From contig PCTK01000244.1 in NCBI GenBank assembly GCA_002786505.1, positions 1 through 8,469 on the forward strand: a stretch of 8,469 nucleotides of DNA, given 5' to 3'. The first letter of the stretch is position 1; every line of letters starts with the position of its first letter. This document shows, piece by piece, positions 1 through 6,299 of the stretch. Made by a program: the position numbers and the translations under genes. Under the pieces are notes generated by a model that was not told the DNA's origin, made no database searches, and was given only the letters and a program-made list of their open reading frames with translations. This DNA comes from Nitrospinae bacterium CG22_combo_CG10-13_8_21_14_all_47_10. GTDB taxonomy: Bacteria; Nitrospinota; Nitrospinia; Nitrospinales; VA-1.

Positions 1-23
1 TGTCAGCGATGGGCAAACAGGCC

Positions 24-1376
24 TCAAACAATTTCCAGGACTTGCAGGCCAGTCAATGCAGTGGACTTTTGCAGGGCATCCTCTCCCTTGGGGCTCAGCT
101 TGTTGCCCGCGACATTTAAAAATTGCAGGCCGGAAAGTTGGTGGGAATTGGCAAGATAAACGGCACCTTCATCGCCAATGACATTCAGGGCGAGCACCAA
201 ACGCCGTAGGCTGGACAGGTTTTTGGACTCGGCAATCGCCTTGATGCCTTGTGCGTGAATCCAGTTTTCGTTTTCAAGATATAACGATTCCAATTGCGTC
301 AGGGTAGTTGAACGGGCCAGGGCTAAAGCACCCTGGTCGGTTATATTGTTGTTGTTCAGCCGCAAATATTTTAGTCTTGCGCAATGTGGAGACTGGGCCA
401 GGGCCTCCGTGCCTTCATGACCAATTTTATTTTCGCCGAGATCCAGAGTTTCCATGTTTTTCATATTTATGGAGCCCGCCAGCGCCCTCACCCCTTCCGC
501 GCGAAGATCATTATTGTTCAGGTCCAGTGTCCTCAACTGGGAGATTGATTTAGACGCGGAAAGTGAAATGGCGCTATCTGTCGTCAAGCCATTGTTGTGC
601 ATGGTCAGCATTTCCAGGTTTTCAAACATGCGAGACTCGGCCATGGCATAAACTCCGTCATCGCCAAGATGATTGTTGTTCAGGATTAAAACCTTAAGGT
701 TGGGGAACACCTGAGATTGGGCCAGAGCCTCCATTCCCGCATGGGTCAAACCATTATCAGAAAGATCAAGCGTGATGATTTTTTCGAGAGGCGGTAGCTG
801 AATTAAATATCTCAAACCTTCATCTCCAACTCCCGTGTCACGAAGATTGAGGTGGGTCAGTTGACGGCCGAGCTTGGAGTCGGCCAGCGATTTTATCCCA
901 AGTGGTTCCAAACGGTTGTAGGAGAAATCCAACCTTTCCAGACGGGTCATGCCTTCTGTCAGGGAAAGAACCTTTGCCCCCAGCGCGCCGATTTCGTTGC
1001 TGGACAAACTCAAGTCTTTCAGGAGCGTTAATGTCCGGCACTTTGAAAGGAAGAACAAGGCCTCGTCGTTGAGGTTATTGTTTGCCAGGGAGAGGTTCTC
1101 CAGATTGCAAAAACAGTCGGAGGCGCTGAGTGGTTGCAGACCAGCAGAATTCAAGCCTGTTTGCTCAAGGTTGAGGGAGGAGAGTGATTTAAGAGGGCTG
1201 GCGCCAGCAATGGCTTTGAAATCTTCTACGTCCAGTTGGCACCCTAAAAGGTTCAAAGACTTTTTGTCGGGACTTAACTTTTCCCGGATGAGCCTGCCAA
1301 GGTCGGGGTTCTCGGTATTTTTTTCAAAGTACCGGAGAAACTCCAGGCTGTCGTCAATGTCTTTTGCTTCCACCAT
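24..1376 (-). CDS. Leucine-rich-repeat protein, ribonuclease-inhibitor-like, cytoplasmic, function unknown
   Basis: This gene encodes 450 aa and is complete, from ATG (complement of 1374-1376) to TGA (24-26). An in-frame TAA 15 bases upstream makes this ATG the first possible start, but no Shine-Dalgarno sequence precedes it. Residues 1-37 form a short acidic, probably helical lead-in. Residues 38-443 are fifteen tandem leucine-rich repeats of 27 residues (one has 28), followed by a partial unit, LQVLEIV. The repeat has the form LxxLxLxxNxLxxxGxxALAxS, with a strand-forming LxxLxL and a helical half (ALAQS, AIAES, ALARS). This is the long helical type seen in ribonuclease inhibitor and RanGAP. 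No signal peptide, membrane segment, sorting signal or catalytic domain is visible, so a cytoplasmic protein-binding scaffold is the natural inference. The partner is unknown. It lies downstream of smc on the same strand but has its own promoter-like sequence. The LRR assignment is secure, the role is not. Confidence 0.93.
   Translation of the reverse strand: MVEAKDIDDSLEFLRYFEKNTENPDLGRLIREKLSPDKKSLNLLGCQLDVEDFKAIAGASPLKSLSSLNLEQTGLNSAGLQPLSASDCFCNLENLSLANNNLNDEALFFLSKCRTLTLLKDLSLSSNEIGALGAKVLSLTEGMTRLERLDFSYNRLEPLGIKSLADSKLGRQLTHLNLRDTGVGDEGLRYLIQLPPLEKIITLDLSDNGLTHAGMEALAQSQVFPNLKVLILNNNHLGDDGVYAMAESRMFENLEMLTMHNNGLTTDSAISLSASKSISQLRTLDLNNNDLRAEGVRALAGSINMKNMETLDLGENKIGHEGTEALAQSPHCARLKYLRLNNNNITDQGALALARSTTLTQLESLYLENENWIHAQGIKAIAESKNLSSLRRLVLALNVIGDEGAVYLANSHQLSGLQFLNVAGNKLSPKGEDALQKSTALTGLQVLEIV
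48..1265 (-). repeat. Fifteen tandem 27-residue leucine-rich repeats (protein-level, about 81 bp period)
   Basis: Aligned by eye, units begin at residues 38, 65, 92, 119, 146, 173, 200, 227, 254, 281, 308, 335, 362, 390 and 417. Every unit is 27 residues except the thirteenth (362-389), which has 28, apparently because of an inserted residue near its Trp (ENENWIHAQG). The first unit (KKSLNLLGCQL...) is more degenerate and may act as the N-terminal cap. The DNA copies are diverged: only short pieces such as the complement of the NNN codons (gttgttgttcag near 349 and similar near 510 and 673) recur. The array therefore looks old rather than recently expanded. Confidence 0.88.
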
Positions 1377-1597
1377 AACAAGGTACAGTTAGTTCATGTG
1401 AAGCAGATTATACCCCGGCGCAACTGCTGGTAGCAATAGGGAGGCGATACCTCTTCCCTGCGTGACTTTTATGTTGGGGGTATGACGCGCGGGCGATTGC
1501 CACAAGCGTAAATTTCTTGCAGGGAAAATCCTGTTCCGCAGGCAAAGGTTTATTCATTCCCACGGGTCATTGCCAACTGGGTTTGGTGGTACGCTGA
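1377..1597. other. Intergenic gap between smc and the LRR gene
   Basis: This 221 bp gap has no credible coding sequence on either strand. Besides the LRR promoter it holds an interrupted hairpin (AGGG and AGG pairing with CCT and CCCT, 1438-1459) immediately upstream of the -35 box. I saw no convincing terminator for smc. The only candidate, a 4 bp stem CCTG/CAGG at 1530-1542, is too weak and lacks a proper T tract. Some read-through from smc into the LRR gene is therefore possible. Confidence 0.5.
1407..1435 (-). promoter_or_regulatory. Sigma-70-type promoter for the LRR gene
   Basis: On the minus strand TTGCTA (1435-1430, four of six matches to TTGACA) is followed after exactly 17 bp by a perfect TATAAT (1412-1407). 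Transcription would start near 1400, giving a leader of about 24 nt before the ATG at 1376. The leader has no Shine-Dalgarno-like sequence. The placement implies that the LRR gene can be expressed separately from smc. This is a sequence match only. Confidence 0.6.
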
Positions 1598-4500
1598 TTA
1601 TTTGAAGTGGACAGAGACTGCTTTGGATACACCCTGTTCTTCCATGGTTATGCCATACAGCGCATTGGCGAAGGACATGGTTTTTTGGTTGTGGGTGATG
1701 ATGATGAATTGTGTGTTGACGGCCATTTCTTTCAGCATTTCCTGGAAACGGACCACATTGGCCTCATCCAGCGGGGCATCCACCTCGTCCAGAAGGCAGA
1801 AGGGACTGGGACGGACTTTGAATACCGCGAACATCAGGGCGATGGCAGTCATGGATTTTTCTCCGCCGGACATCAGGGCCAGGCTTTGAAGGCTTTTGCC
1901 TAATGGATTGGCGATGATCTCAATTCCTGAATCAAGAGGGTTGGACTCATCGATCAAGGTAAGGTTTGCCTTCCCTCCCTGAAAGAGTCGCGCAAAAATT
2001 TCTTTGAAATTTTCGTTCACTAATTCAAAGGTGTCGAGAAAACGTTGTTTGGTGGTGCGGTTTATTTTTTCAATGGTTGAATGGAGCAATTCGATAGACT
2101 CGGCCAGATCGTCCTGCTGTTTTTTCAGGAAAGTATAACGTTCGTTGGTTTTTTCAAAATCTGAAAGCGCGGCCAGATTGACCTCGCCCAATTTAGCTAC
2201 CTTTTCCTTTAGTTCTTTGACTTGCGCCTCTGTTTCACTTTCATCAATGGTTTCGTCATAGGAGGTTTGTAACTCTTCCCGCGTGGCGTTGAAATCTTCG
2301 TAAGCACGTTCTTCCAGGTGTACAATTTGCAGGCGGCTTTCAGAACGTTTAATTTCTATTTGAGAAAGGGATTCGGTGATCTCCTGAATTCTTCGTGAGA
2401 GTTCGCGGCTATCCTGCTCCATTCCTTTCTCATCTTCTTCCTTCTGCCTGAGAGACTCTTCCTCCTGAACAGCCGCCTCGGCCAACTGATCTTTTTCGCG
2501 TGAAATTTTAAGGACCATATCACCCAGTTTTAGAATTTCGTCATCAATTTCAGTGATTCTTTTCTGGTTGGCAACACGGTTTGCCTCGCGCCTTTCGATC
2601 TGCTGTTTCAGGTTTTGTTGCTGGAGTTCCAACCGCTTGATTTCGGTGAGCGTATTTTCCCGCCGACCGATCAGCGAGGCGATCAAGACTTTAAGTCGGC
2701 TGATTTCAGATGAAATCTCTTCAAGGCCGGACCGGCTCTGTTCCAGTTCTTCCCGGTGACCGGCTAAAAGTTCTTCCGCCGCAAGCCTTTTCTGCTCGGC
2801 AGATTCCAATTGCTGGTCCAGCGAAGATTTCTCCAAGACCAGTTTTTCTTTTTCCAGATTGATGGCCAAAATTTCACTGTCGATCGTGGAGTACCTGTTC
2901 CCCAAGCGTTCTGCGTCTTTACGCAATTGTTCCAGGTCGCGCAGTTTGTTGTTTGTCGCGATCTCTGTAGCGTGGGTTTGCTGGTCCAGTTGCCGCAGGT
3001 TGGCTTCCAGTTGGGAAAGGTTCTGTTTTTTGCTCTCGATTTTTTCCTGCGAGGCATCCAATTTCTCTTTAACATTACTCACGCTGTGAGTGAGAGTTTC
3101 TATTTCACGGTTTCTGGCCAGCAGGCTGGAGGAGTCGTCTTCTAATGAGCCGCCGGTGACGAATCCGTTGGCGTCAATCATTTCTCCGTTCAGTGTGACA
3201 ACGGTTCCTTGAAAGTTCGGTTCCTGATGCAGGTGAAGGGCGACATCCATATCCTGGACGATGACAACATTTTTCAGCAGTAACTCGATAACGGGTCGAT
3301 ACTCTTCCCGGCATTCAATAAAGTTAAGAGCTTTACCTACGATACCCTGTGTGCCATTCAAATATAGAGGGGCGGAAGGAATCGATTTAGGATTGAGTGG
3401 CGCGAACAAGCCCCGCCCGGAATGATGATTCTTAAGATAGCCAATGGCCTCCATCGAATCGGAATAGGAATTGACAATAACGCTTTGGAGTTTTTCACCT
3501 AAAGCGGTTTCGATGGCCACTTCATATTCCGCCGGGGTCTGCAGGACATCTACCAGCACTCCCCGAAGACCCGGAATGCGTTCACCATTCTGCTTGTTCA
3601 TCAGGGATTTAACGCCATCGTGAAATCCTTCAAACTGGTTTCTCAGTTTTTCCAGCGAGCCCAGCAAGGAAGCTTTATGAAAGTAGTCCTCTTTTTTGGA
3701 GCTATGATCGTCTATTTCAGCTTGTAGCTGTTGCCGACAGGAGGTGCTTTCCTGCCGTAACGCTTCTTGTTGCTCCTTTAAATGAGCAAGCTCTTCGGTT
3801 TTCTGCAGATGTTCGGTTTCACTCTGTCCCAGGCCCGATTGGTTTTCCTGGATTTGGCGGTGGAGTTCGTCCTTTTCCGTGACCAGTTTTTTCTGGCCGG
3901 TTTCCAGTCCCTGAATGCGGGTTTCAAGGGCGGTGGTCTGGTTTTTCGATTGGGCTGTCTGCTGGAATAGGCTGTGAACGGTTCTTTCGCCATTGAGAAC
4001 TTGTTCCTGAATTTTTTGTAAAGCTTCCCGATTCTGCTCGCTTTCAGCCTTGCGCTGATCCAGTATGATTTCCTGTTCGTTGATTTCCTGCGAGGTGGTG
4101 GAAAGATTCTGTCTTTCGTTCAGGATCTGCCTGGTCAGGCCTTCAATATCTTCTTCCATTCGGGAAATTTCTCCGGCGGCGGATTTGATATCGACCTCGG
4201 CTTCAAATTTCTGTTCCTTTTTGAAAGCAATACTCTGTTCACTGCTTCTAATCTGGGAGTTCAGTTGATGAAGGGTTTCGCGGGTTTCATTCAGACGGCT
4301 CAGTGACTCCTCGATTTCTACATTGAGTTGTGCGATCTGGTTTTCAAAGGTAGCGTGGCGCGCGTTCCACTCGGTTTTCTTCTCCGTTTGTTCCTTTAAC
4401 TCGATTTCTATCGCCTCCAACTGTGACTGATAGCGATAAATTTTGATGGAGAAAAGCTTGAGGGACAATTCTTTGATCCTGGCCTTGTATTCCTTATAGC

Positions 4501-5155
4501 GCTCTGCTTTGGCGGCCTGGCGCTTTAACGATTCGACCTGCCGGGCCAATTCCTGAACAATATCCGCCACGCGTTCCAGGTTCTGGCGTGAGCTGTCGAG
4601 CTTGCGGATAGCTTCGTTTTTGCGGTGCTTGAACTTCAGGATTCCCGCGGCCTCCTCAATCAGGACACGCCTTTCTTCCGGCTTGGAAATGATGACATCC
4701 TGAATATGGCCCTGTTCAATAATTGTCAGGACCTTAGGGCTGATGCCTGCATCCAGAAGGAAATCCGTGATATCCTTTAGTCGGCAGGGAATCTGGTTGA
4801 TATAAAACTCGCTTTCGCCAGAACGATGGTAACAACGCGTGACTTTGACATCTTCTGCGGTATTGGAAACTCCGGCAATCCGAATTCCTGGTGGTACGTT
4901 GGATAATGTGAGGGAGATTTCTGCCCGGTTCACCGGTTTTCGGCTACTGCTACCATTAAAAATGAGGTCCGTGATACGGGCACTACGCAAGGTTTTGGAC
5001 CTTTGCTCACCAATAACCCAGCGAATCGCGTCGGAAACATTGCTTTTTCCACAACCGTTGGGGCCGACAATGGCTGTAAAACCGTTTCTAAACTCCAGAT
5101 TGGTGGGGTCGACAAACGACTTAAAACCCTCTAATTCTAAATTTTTCAGGTACAT
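1598..5155 (-). CDS. smc: Chromosome segregation protein SMC (condensin ATPase)
   Basis: This is a complete 1185 aa protein of normal bacterial SMC length. SMC dimerises, hydrolyses ATP and, with ScpA and ScpB, extrudes and organises chromosome loops during segregation. The N-terminal head has Walker A GPNGCGKS (31-38), an arginine-finger region (SKTLRSARITDLIFNGS, 53-69) and a Q-loop Gln in IIEQGHI (Q148). Residues from about 165 to 515 are charged heptad-like coiled coil. The hinge runs from about 520 to 675 (PGLRG near 529, GLFAPL, TGGS near 669). The returning coil runs to about 1010. The C-terminal head has signature SGGEK (1096-1100), Walker B CLLDEVD with D1123 and catalytic E1124, and the ITHNQKTM H-loop. 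No motif is missing. The ATG is the first start after an in-frame TAA; GGGAG lies about 12 bases upstream. scpA, scpB and ftsY, frequent neighbours elsewhere, are not in this window. Confidence 0.98.
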   Translation of the reverse strand: MYLKNLELEGFKSFVDPTNLEFRNGFTAIVGPNGCGKSNVSDAIRWVIGEQRSKTLRSARITDLIFNGSSSRKPVNRAEISLTLSNVPPGIRIAGVSNTAEDVKVTRCYHRSGESEFYINQIPCRLKDITDFLLDAGISPKVLTIIEQGHIQDVIISKPEERRVLIEEAAGILKFKHRKNEAIRKLDSSRQNLERVADIVQELARQVESLKRQAAKAERYKEYKARIKELSLKLFSIKIYRYQSQLEAIEIELKEQTEKKTEWNARHATFENQIAQLNVEIEESLSRLNETRETLHQLNSQIRSSEQSIAFKKEQKFEAEVDIKSAAGEISRMEEDIEGLTRQILNERQNLSTTSQEINEQEIILDQRKAESEQNREALQKIQEQVLNGERTVHSLFQQTAQSKNQTTALETRIQGLETGQKKLVTEKDELHRQIQENQSGLGQSETEHLQKTEELAHLKEQQEALRQESTSCRQQLQAEIDDHSSKKEDYFHKASLLGSLEKLRNQFEGFHDGVKSLMNKQNGERIPGLRGVLVDVLQTPAEYEVAIETALGEKLQSVIVNSYSDSMEAIGYLKNHHSGRGLFAPLNPKSIPSAPLYLNGTQGIVGKALNFIECREEYRPVIELLLKNVVIVQDMDVALHLHQEPNFQGTVVTLNGEMIDANGFVTGGSLEDDSSSLLARNREIETLTHSVSNVKEKLDASQEKIESKKQNLSQLEANLRQLDQQTHATEIATNNKLRDLEQLRKDAERLGNRYSTIDSEILAINLEKEKLVLEKSSLDQQLESAEQKRLAAEELLAGHREELEQSRSGLEEISSEISRLKVLIASLIGRRENTLTEIKRLELQQQNLKQQIERREANRVANQKRITEIDDEILKLGDMVLKISREKDQLAEAAVQEEESLRQKEEDEKGMEQDSRELSRRIQEITESLSQIEIKRSESRLQIVHLEERAYEDFNATREELQTSYDETIDESETEAQVKELKEKVAKLGEVNLAALSDFEKTNERYTFLKKQQDDLAESIELLHSTIEKINRTTKQRFLDTFELVNENFKEIFARLFQGGKANLTLIDESNPLDSGIEIIANPLGKSLQSLALMSGGEKSMTAIALMFAVFKVRPSPFCLLDEVDAPLDEANVVRFQEMLKEMAVNTQFIIITHNQKTMSFANALYGITMEEQGVSKAVSVHFK

Positions 5156-5245
5156 GCTTGGTTTGTGCTCCCGGTATTATCGGATCTTTTGAGTCTCATA
5201 TTCAGGCAGAAAGGTTATCCCAATCCTATGATATTGTAAAGTGAA

Positions 5246-5254
5246 ATTATACCA
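5246..5254 (-). promoter_or_regulatory. Extended -10 promoter for smc
   Basis: On the minus strand the sequence TGGTATAAT is a perfect extended -10 element (TG, one base, TATAAT). No good -35 hexamer lies 16-18 bp upstream, which is usual for extended -10 promoters. The predicted start near 5239 gives smc a leader of about 84 nt. The element overlaps the left arm of the 18 bp dyad at 5248-5265. Confidence 0.55.
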
Positions 5255-5265
5255 TGTTTGGTATA
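5248..5265. repeat. Perfect inverted repeat TATACCA-TGTT-TGGTATA, possible operator
   Basis: Two 7-base arms (5248-5254 and 5259-5265) are exact reverse complements around a 4-base centre. Each arm contains the TG and first part of an extended -10 element, one per strand. A dimeric regulator bound here would cover both divergent promoters. Equally, the symmetry may simply result from two TGGTATA promoter elements facing away from each other. Both readings are inference. Confidence 0.6.
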
Positions 5266-5267
5266 CT
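5259..5267 (+). promoter_or_regulatory. Extended -10 promoter toward the ArsC-like gene
   Basis: TGGTATACT matches an extended -10 element with five of six bases of TATAAT. No good -35 hexamer sits at 17 bp. TTGTAA at 5234-5239 is 22 bp away, which is too far. The start would be near 5274, giving a leader of about 98 nt. It mirrors the smc promoter across the dyad. Confidence 0.4.
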
Positions 5268-5280
5268 TTAAATTCTAGCC

Positions 5281-5294
5281 CACAACATATTGTG
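5281..5294. repeat. Inverted repeat CACAA-CATA-TTGTG, possible operator
   Basis: Two 5-base arms, CACAA (5281-5285) and TTGTG (5290-5294), are exact reverse complements with a 4-base centre. The site lies 16 bp beyond the first dyad and just downstream of the predicted rightward start. It could be a repressor site or could form a small hairpin in the leader. A 5 bp dyad can also arise by chance. Confidence 0.3.
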
Positions 5295-5331
5295 CGGTTG
5301 TCCCTGACAGGTGGATTGAAGGTAAGATAAC

Positions 5332-5337
5332 TATAAT
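5332..5337 (+). promoter_or_regulatory. Second -10-like box (TATAAT) upstream of the ArsC-like gene
   Basis: This is a perfect TATAAT 34 bases before the ATG at 5372. The best -35 match, CTGACA at 5304-5309, is 22 bp away, beyond the usual 16-18 bp, and there is no TG extension. It could be a second weak start, one needing an activator, or a chance match in an A+T-rich stretch. Confidence 0.3.
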
Positions 5338-5356
5338 TTATAGCCGGTTTTGCCGG

Positions 5357-5363
5357 AAGGAGG
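5357..5363 (+). promoter_or_regulatory. Strong Shine-Dalgarno sequence AAGGAGG for the ArsC-like gene
   Basis: AAGGAGG lies 8 bases before the ATG at 5372, an ideal spacing, and fixes that start. A small hairpin (CCGG 5344-5347 with CCGG 5353-5356, loop TTTTG) ends directly against it. None of the four later genes in the run has a comparable site. Confidence 0.85.
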
Positions 5364-5371
5364 TTTTTCAG

Positions 5372-5713
5372 ATGAAGGTATACTCTTATAATAAATGTGG
5401 AACTTGCCGCAAGGCAATCCGTTTCCTGGAAGAAAGGAAGATCAAGTTTGAGTTGATTGATATTACCGAAACGCCGCCGACCAAACAGGTTCTTAAAGAG
5501 GCGGTGAAAGCCAAGGGACTGAAAAAGTTGTTTAATACCAGTGGCGTCCAATATCGCGAGTTGAAGATCAAGGATAAACTGGAAACCATGACCGAAAGTC
5601 AGGCGATAGACTTGCTGGCTTCAAACGGAAGGTTGGTCAAACGTCCGGTTGCGGTGGATAGGGATAAAATCACCGTCGGGTTTGACATTGAAGAATACAA
5701 AAAAGTTTGGTGA
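5372..5713 (+). CDS. ArsC/Spx-family thioredoxin-fold protein
   Basis: This 113 aa protein is the usual length for the ArsC/Spx/YffB family. The N-terminus MKVYSYNKCGTCRKA has a CxxC pair, C9 and C12, at the thioredoxin-fold active-site position. NTSGVQYRE (55-63) and LVKRP (88-92, with the conserved Arg91 and probable cis-Pro92) are typical of the YusI-like 'arsenate reductase family' proteins. In Spx such a CxxC is a redox switch on an RNA-polymerase-binding regulator. In true ArsC one cysteine reduces arsenate with glutathione or glutaredoxin. The CxxC and the lack of any ars neighbours argue against a dedicated arsenate resistance enzyme. Most members of this subgroup have no proven function. 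It is the first gene of the rightward run, has the only strong ribosome site, and ends 11 bp before the Nudix ATG. Family assignment is firm, function open. Confidence 0.9.
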   Translation: MKVYSYNKCGTCRKAIRFLEERKIKFELIDITETPPTKQVLKEAVKAKGLKKLFNTSGVQYRELKIKDKLETMTESQAIDLLASNGRLVKRPVAVDRDKITVGFDIEEYKKVW

Positions 5714-5724
5714 GTGGAACAACG

Positions 5725-6273
5725 ATGAACCTGTTTTTAATCAAACACAAGCTGAAGAATGATTTTCCCCTGATGCGGGAAGTGACCTGGGCACATCCTC
5801 AGCGGGCCGCAGTGATGGTTATGCTTTATCCCAAACATAATAAAACCCATGTGCTGATGACGAAAAGAGCCGAGCACCTCAAGTATCATGCGGGGGAGGT
5901 GAGTTTTCCCGGCGGAGTGTTTGAAGACGACCGGGATGATGACCTGCTGGCCACGGCTTTAAGAGAAACCCAGGAGGAGCTTGCCATTGGAATAGAACCT
6001 GAAGATGTGCTGGGCAAGCTTCCCGTTGTTAATACGAGACTGGGATTTGAAATCACTCCTTTTGTTTCCATTCTGGCTTATTCTCCAAAATACCAGCCTT
6101 CCGAGAATGAGGTGGGAGAAGTTTTGGAAATTCCCTTTACCACCCTTCTTTCCACGCAACAACGGGATGTCGGGAACAAGACTGGAGAAGTGATGTACTG
6201 GTTTCGACATCATAGAATCTGGGGTGCATCGGCAAAGATTCTCAGCCGGATAGGACATCTGGCTACGTATTAG
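5725..6273 (+). CDS. Nudix hydrolase, CoA pyrophosphatase type (NudL-like)
   Basis: The protein is 182 aa from the ATG at 5725. The frame is open further upstream to GTG 5710 and TTG 5707, which overlap the ArsC-like stop, but MNLFLIKHKL is the better start and GAGTGG upstream could serve as a weak ribosome site. The CoA-pyrophosphatase motif is clear: LMTKRAEHLKYHAGEVSFPGG (44-64) matches the LLTxR...H.GqvsFPGG signature. The Nudix box ends in ALRETQEELAI (78-88), with metal-binding E81, E84 and E85. The spacing between GG and RE is two residues longer than in MutT; such variation occurs in this family. Known relatives split CoA or its derivatives into 3',5'-ADP and 4'-phosphopantetheine. 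No membrane segment is seen. Tandem stops TAG-TAA end the gene, and the ATP-grasp gene starts 26 bp later. Confidence 0.9.
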   Translation: MNLFLIKHKLKNDFPLMREVTWAHPQRAAVMVMLYPKHNKTHVLMTKRAEHLKYHAGEVSFPGGVFEDDRDDDLLATALRETQEELAIGIEPEDVLGKLPVVNTRLGFEITPFVSILAYSPKYQPSENEVGEVLEIPFTTLLSTQQRDVGNKTGEVMYWFRHHRIWGASAKILSRIGHLATY

Positions 6274-6299
6274 TAACGCGGGAAAAAGAACTTCTATAA

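Noticed and set aside
1265..1376. Resemblance of the LRR protein's N-terminus to the Gemmata-type repeat-companion domain (TIGR02996)
   Set aside because: The pattern FLRYFEKNTENPDLGRLI recalls that domain's start, but the characteristic ADWLEERGD-like part is missing.
949..1392. 147-codon plus-strand open frame opposite the LRR gene
   Set aside because: It lies antisense to clear leucine-rich repeats, its translation shows no recognisable domain, and its length comes from the repetitive codons of the opposite strand.
1530..1542. Possible smc terminator (CCTG, 5-base loop, CAGG, then ATTTT on the minus strand)
   Set aside because: The stem is only 4 bp and the T run is short and interrupted, so it is well below what intrinsic terminators need.
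5177..5551. 124-codon minus-strand open frame across the divergent region and the start of the ArsC-like gene
   Set aside because: It overlaps a well-supported gene with an ideal ribosome site and two predicted promoters, and its translation resembles no known family.
5372..5713. Arsenic-resistance operon
   Set aside because: There is no arsR, arsB/acr3 or arsA nearby, and the protein has the CxxC form found in the uncharacterised YusI/Spx-like subgroup.
5707..5724. TTG (5707) or GTG (5710) as the start of the Nudix gene
   Set aside because: These would add VSGTT-like residues foreign to the family and overlap the preceding stop. The ATG at 5725 gives a typical N-terminus and has a weak GAGTGG site upstream.
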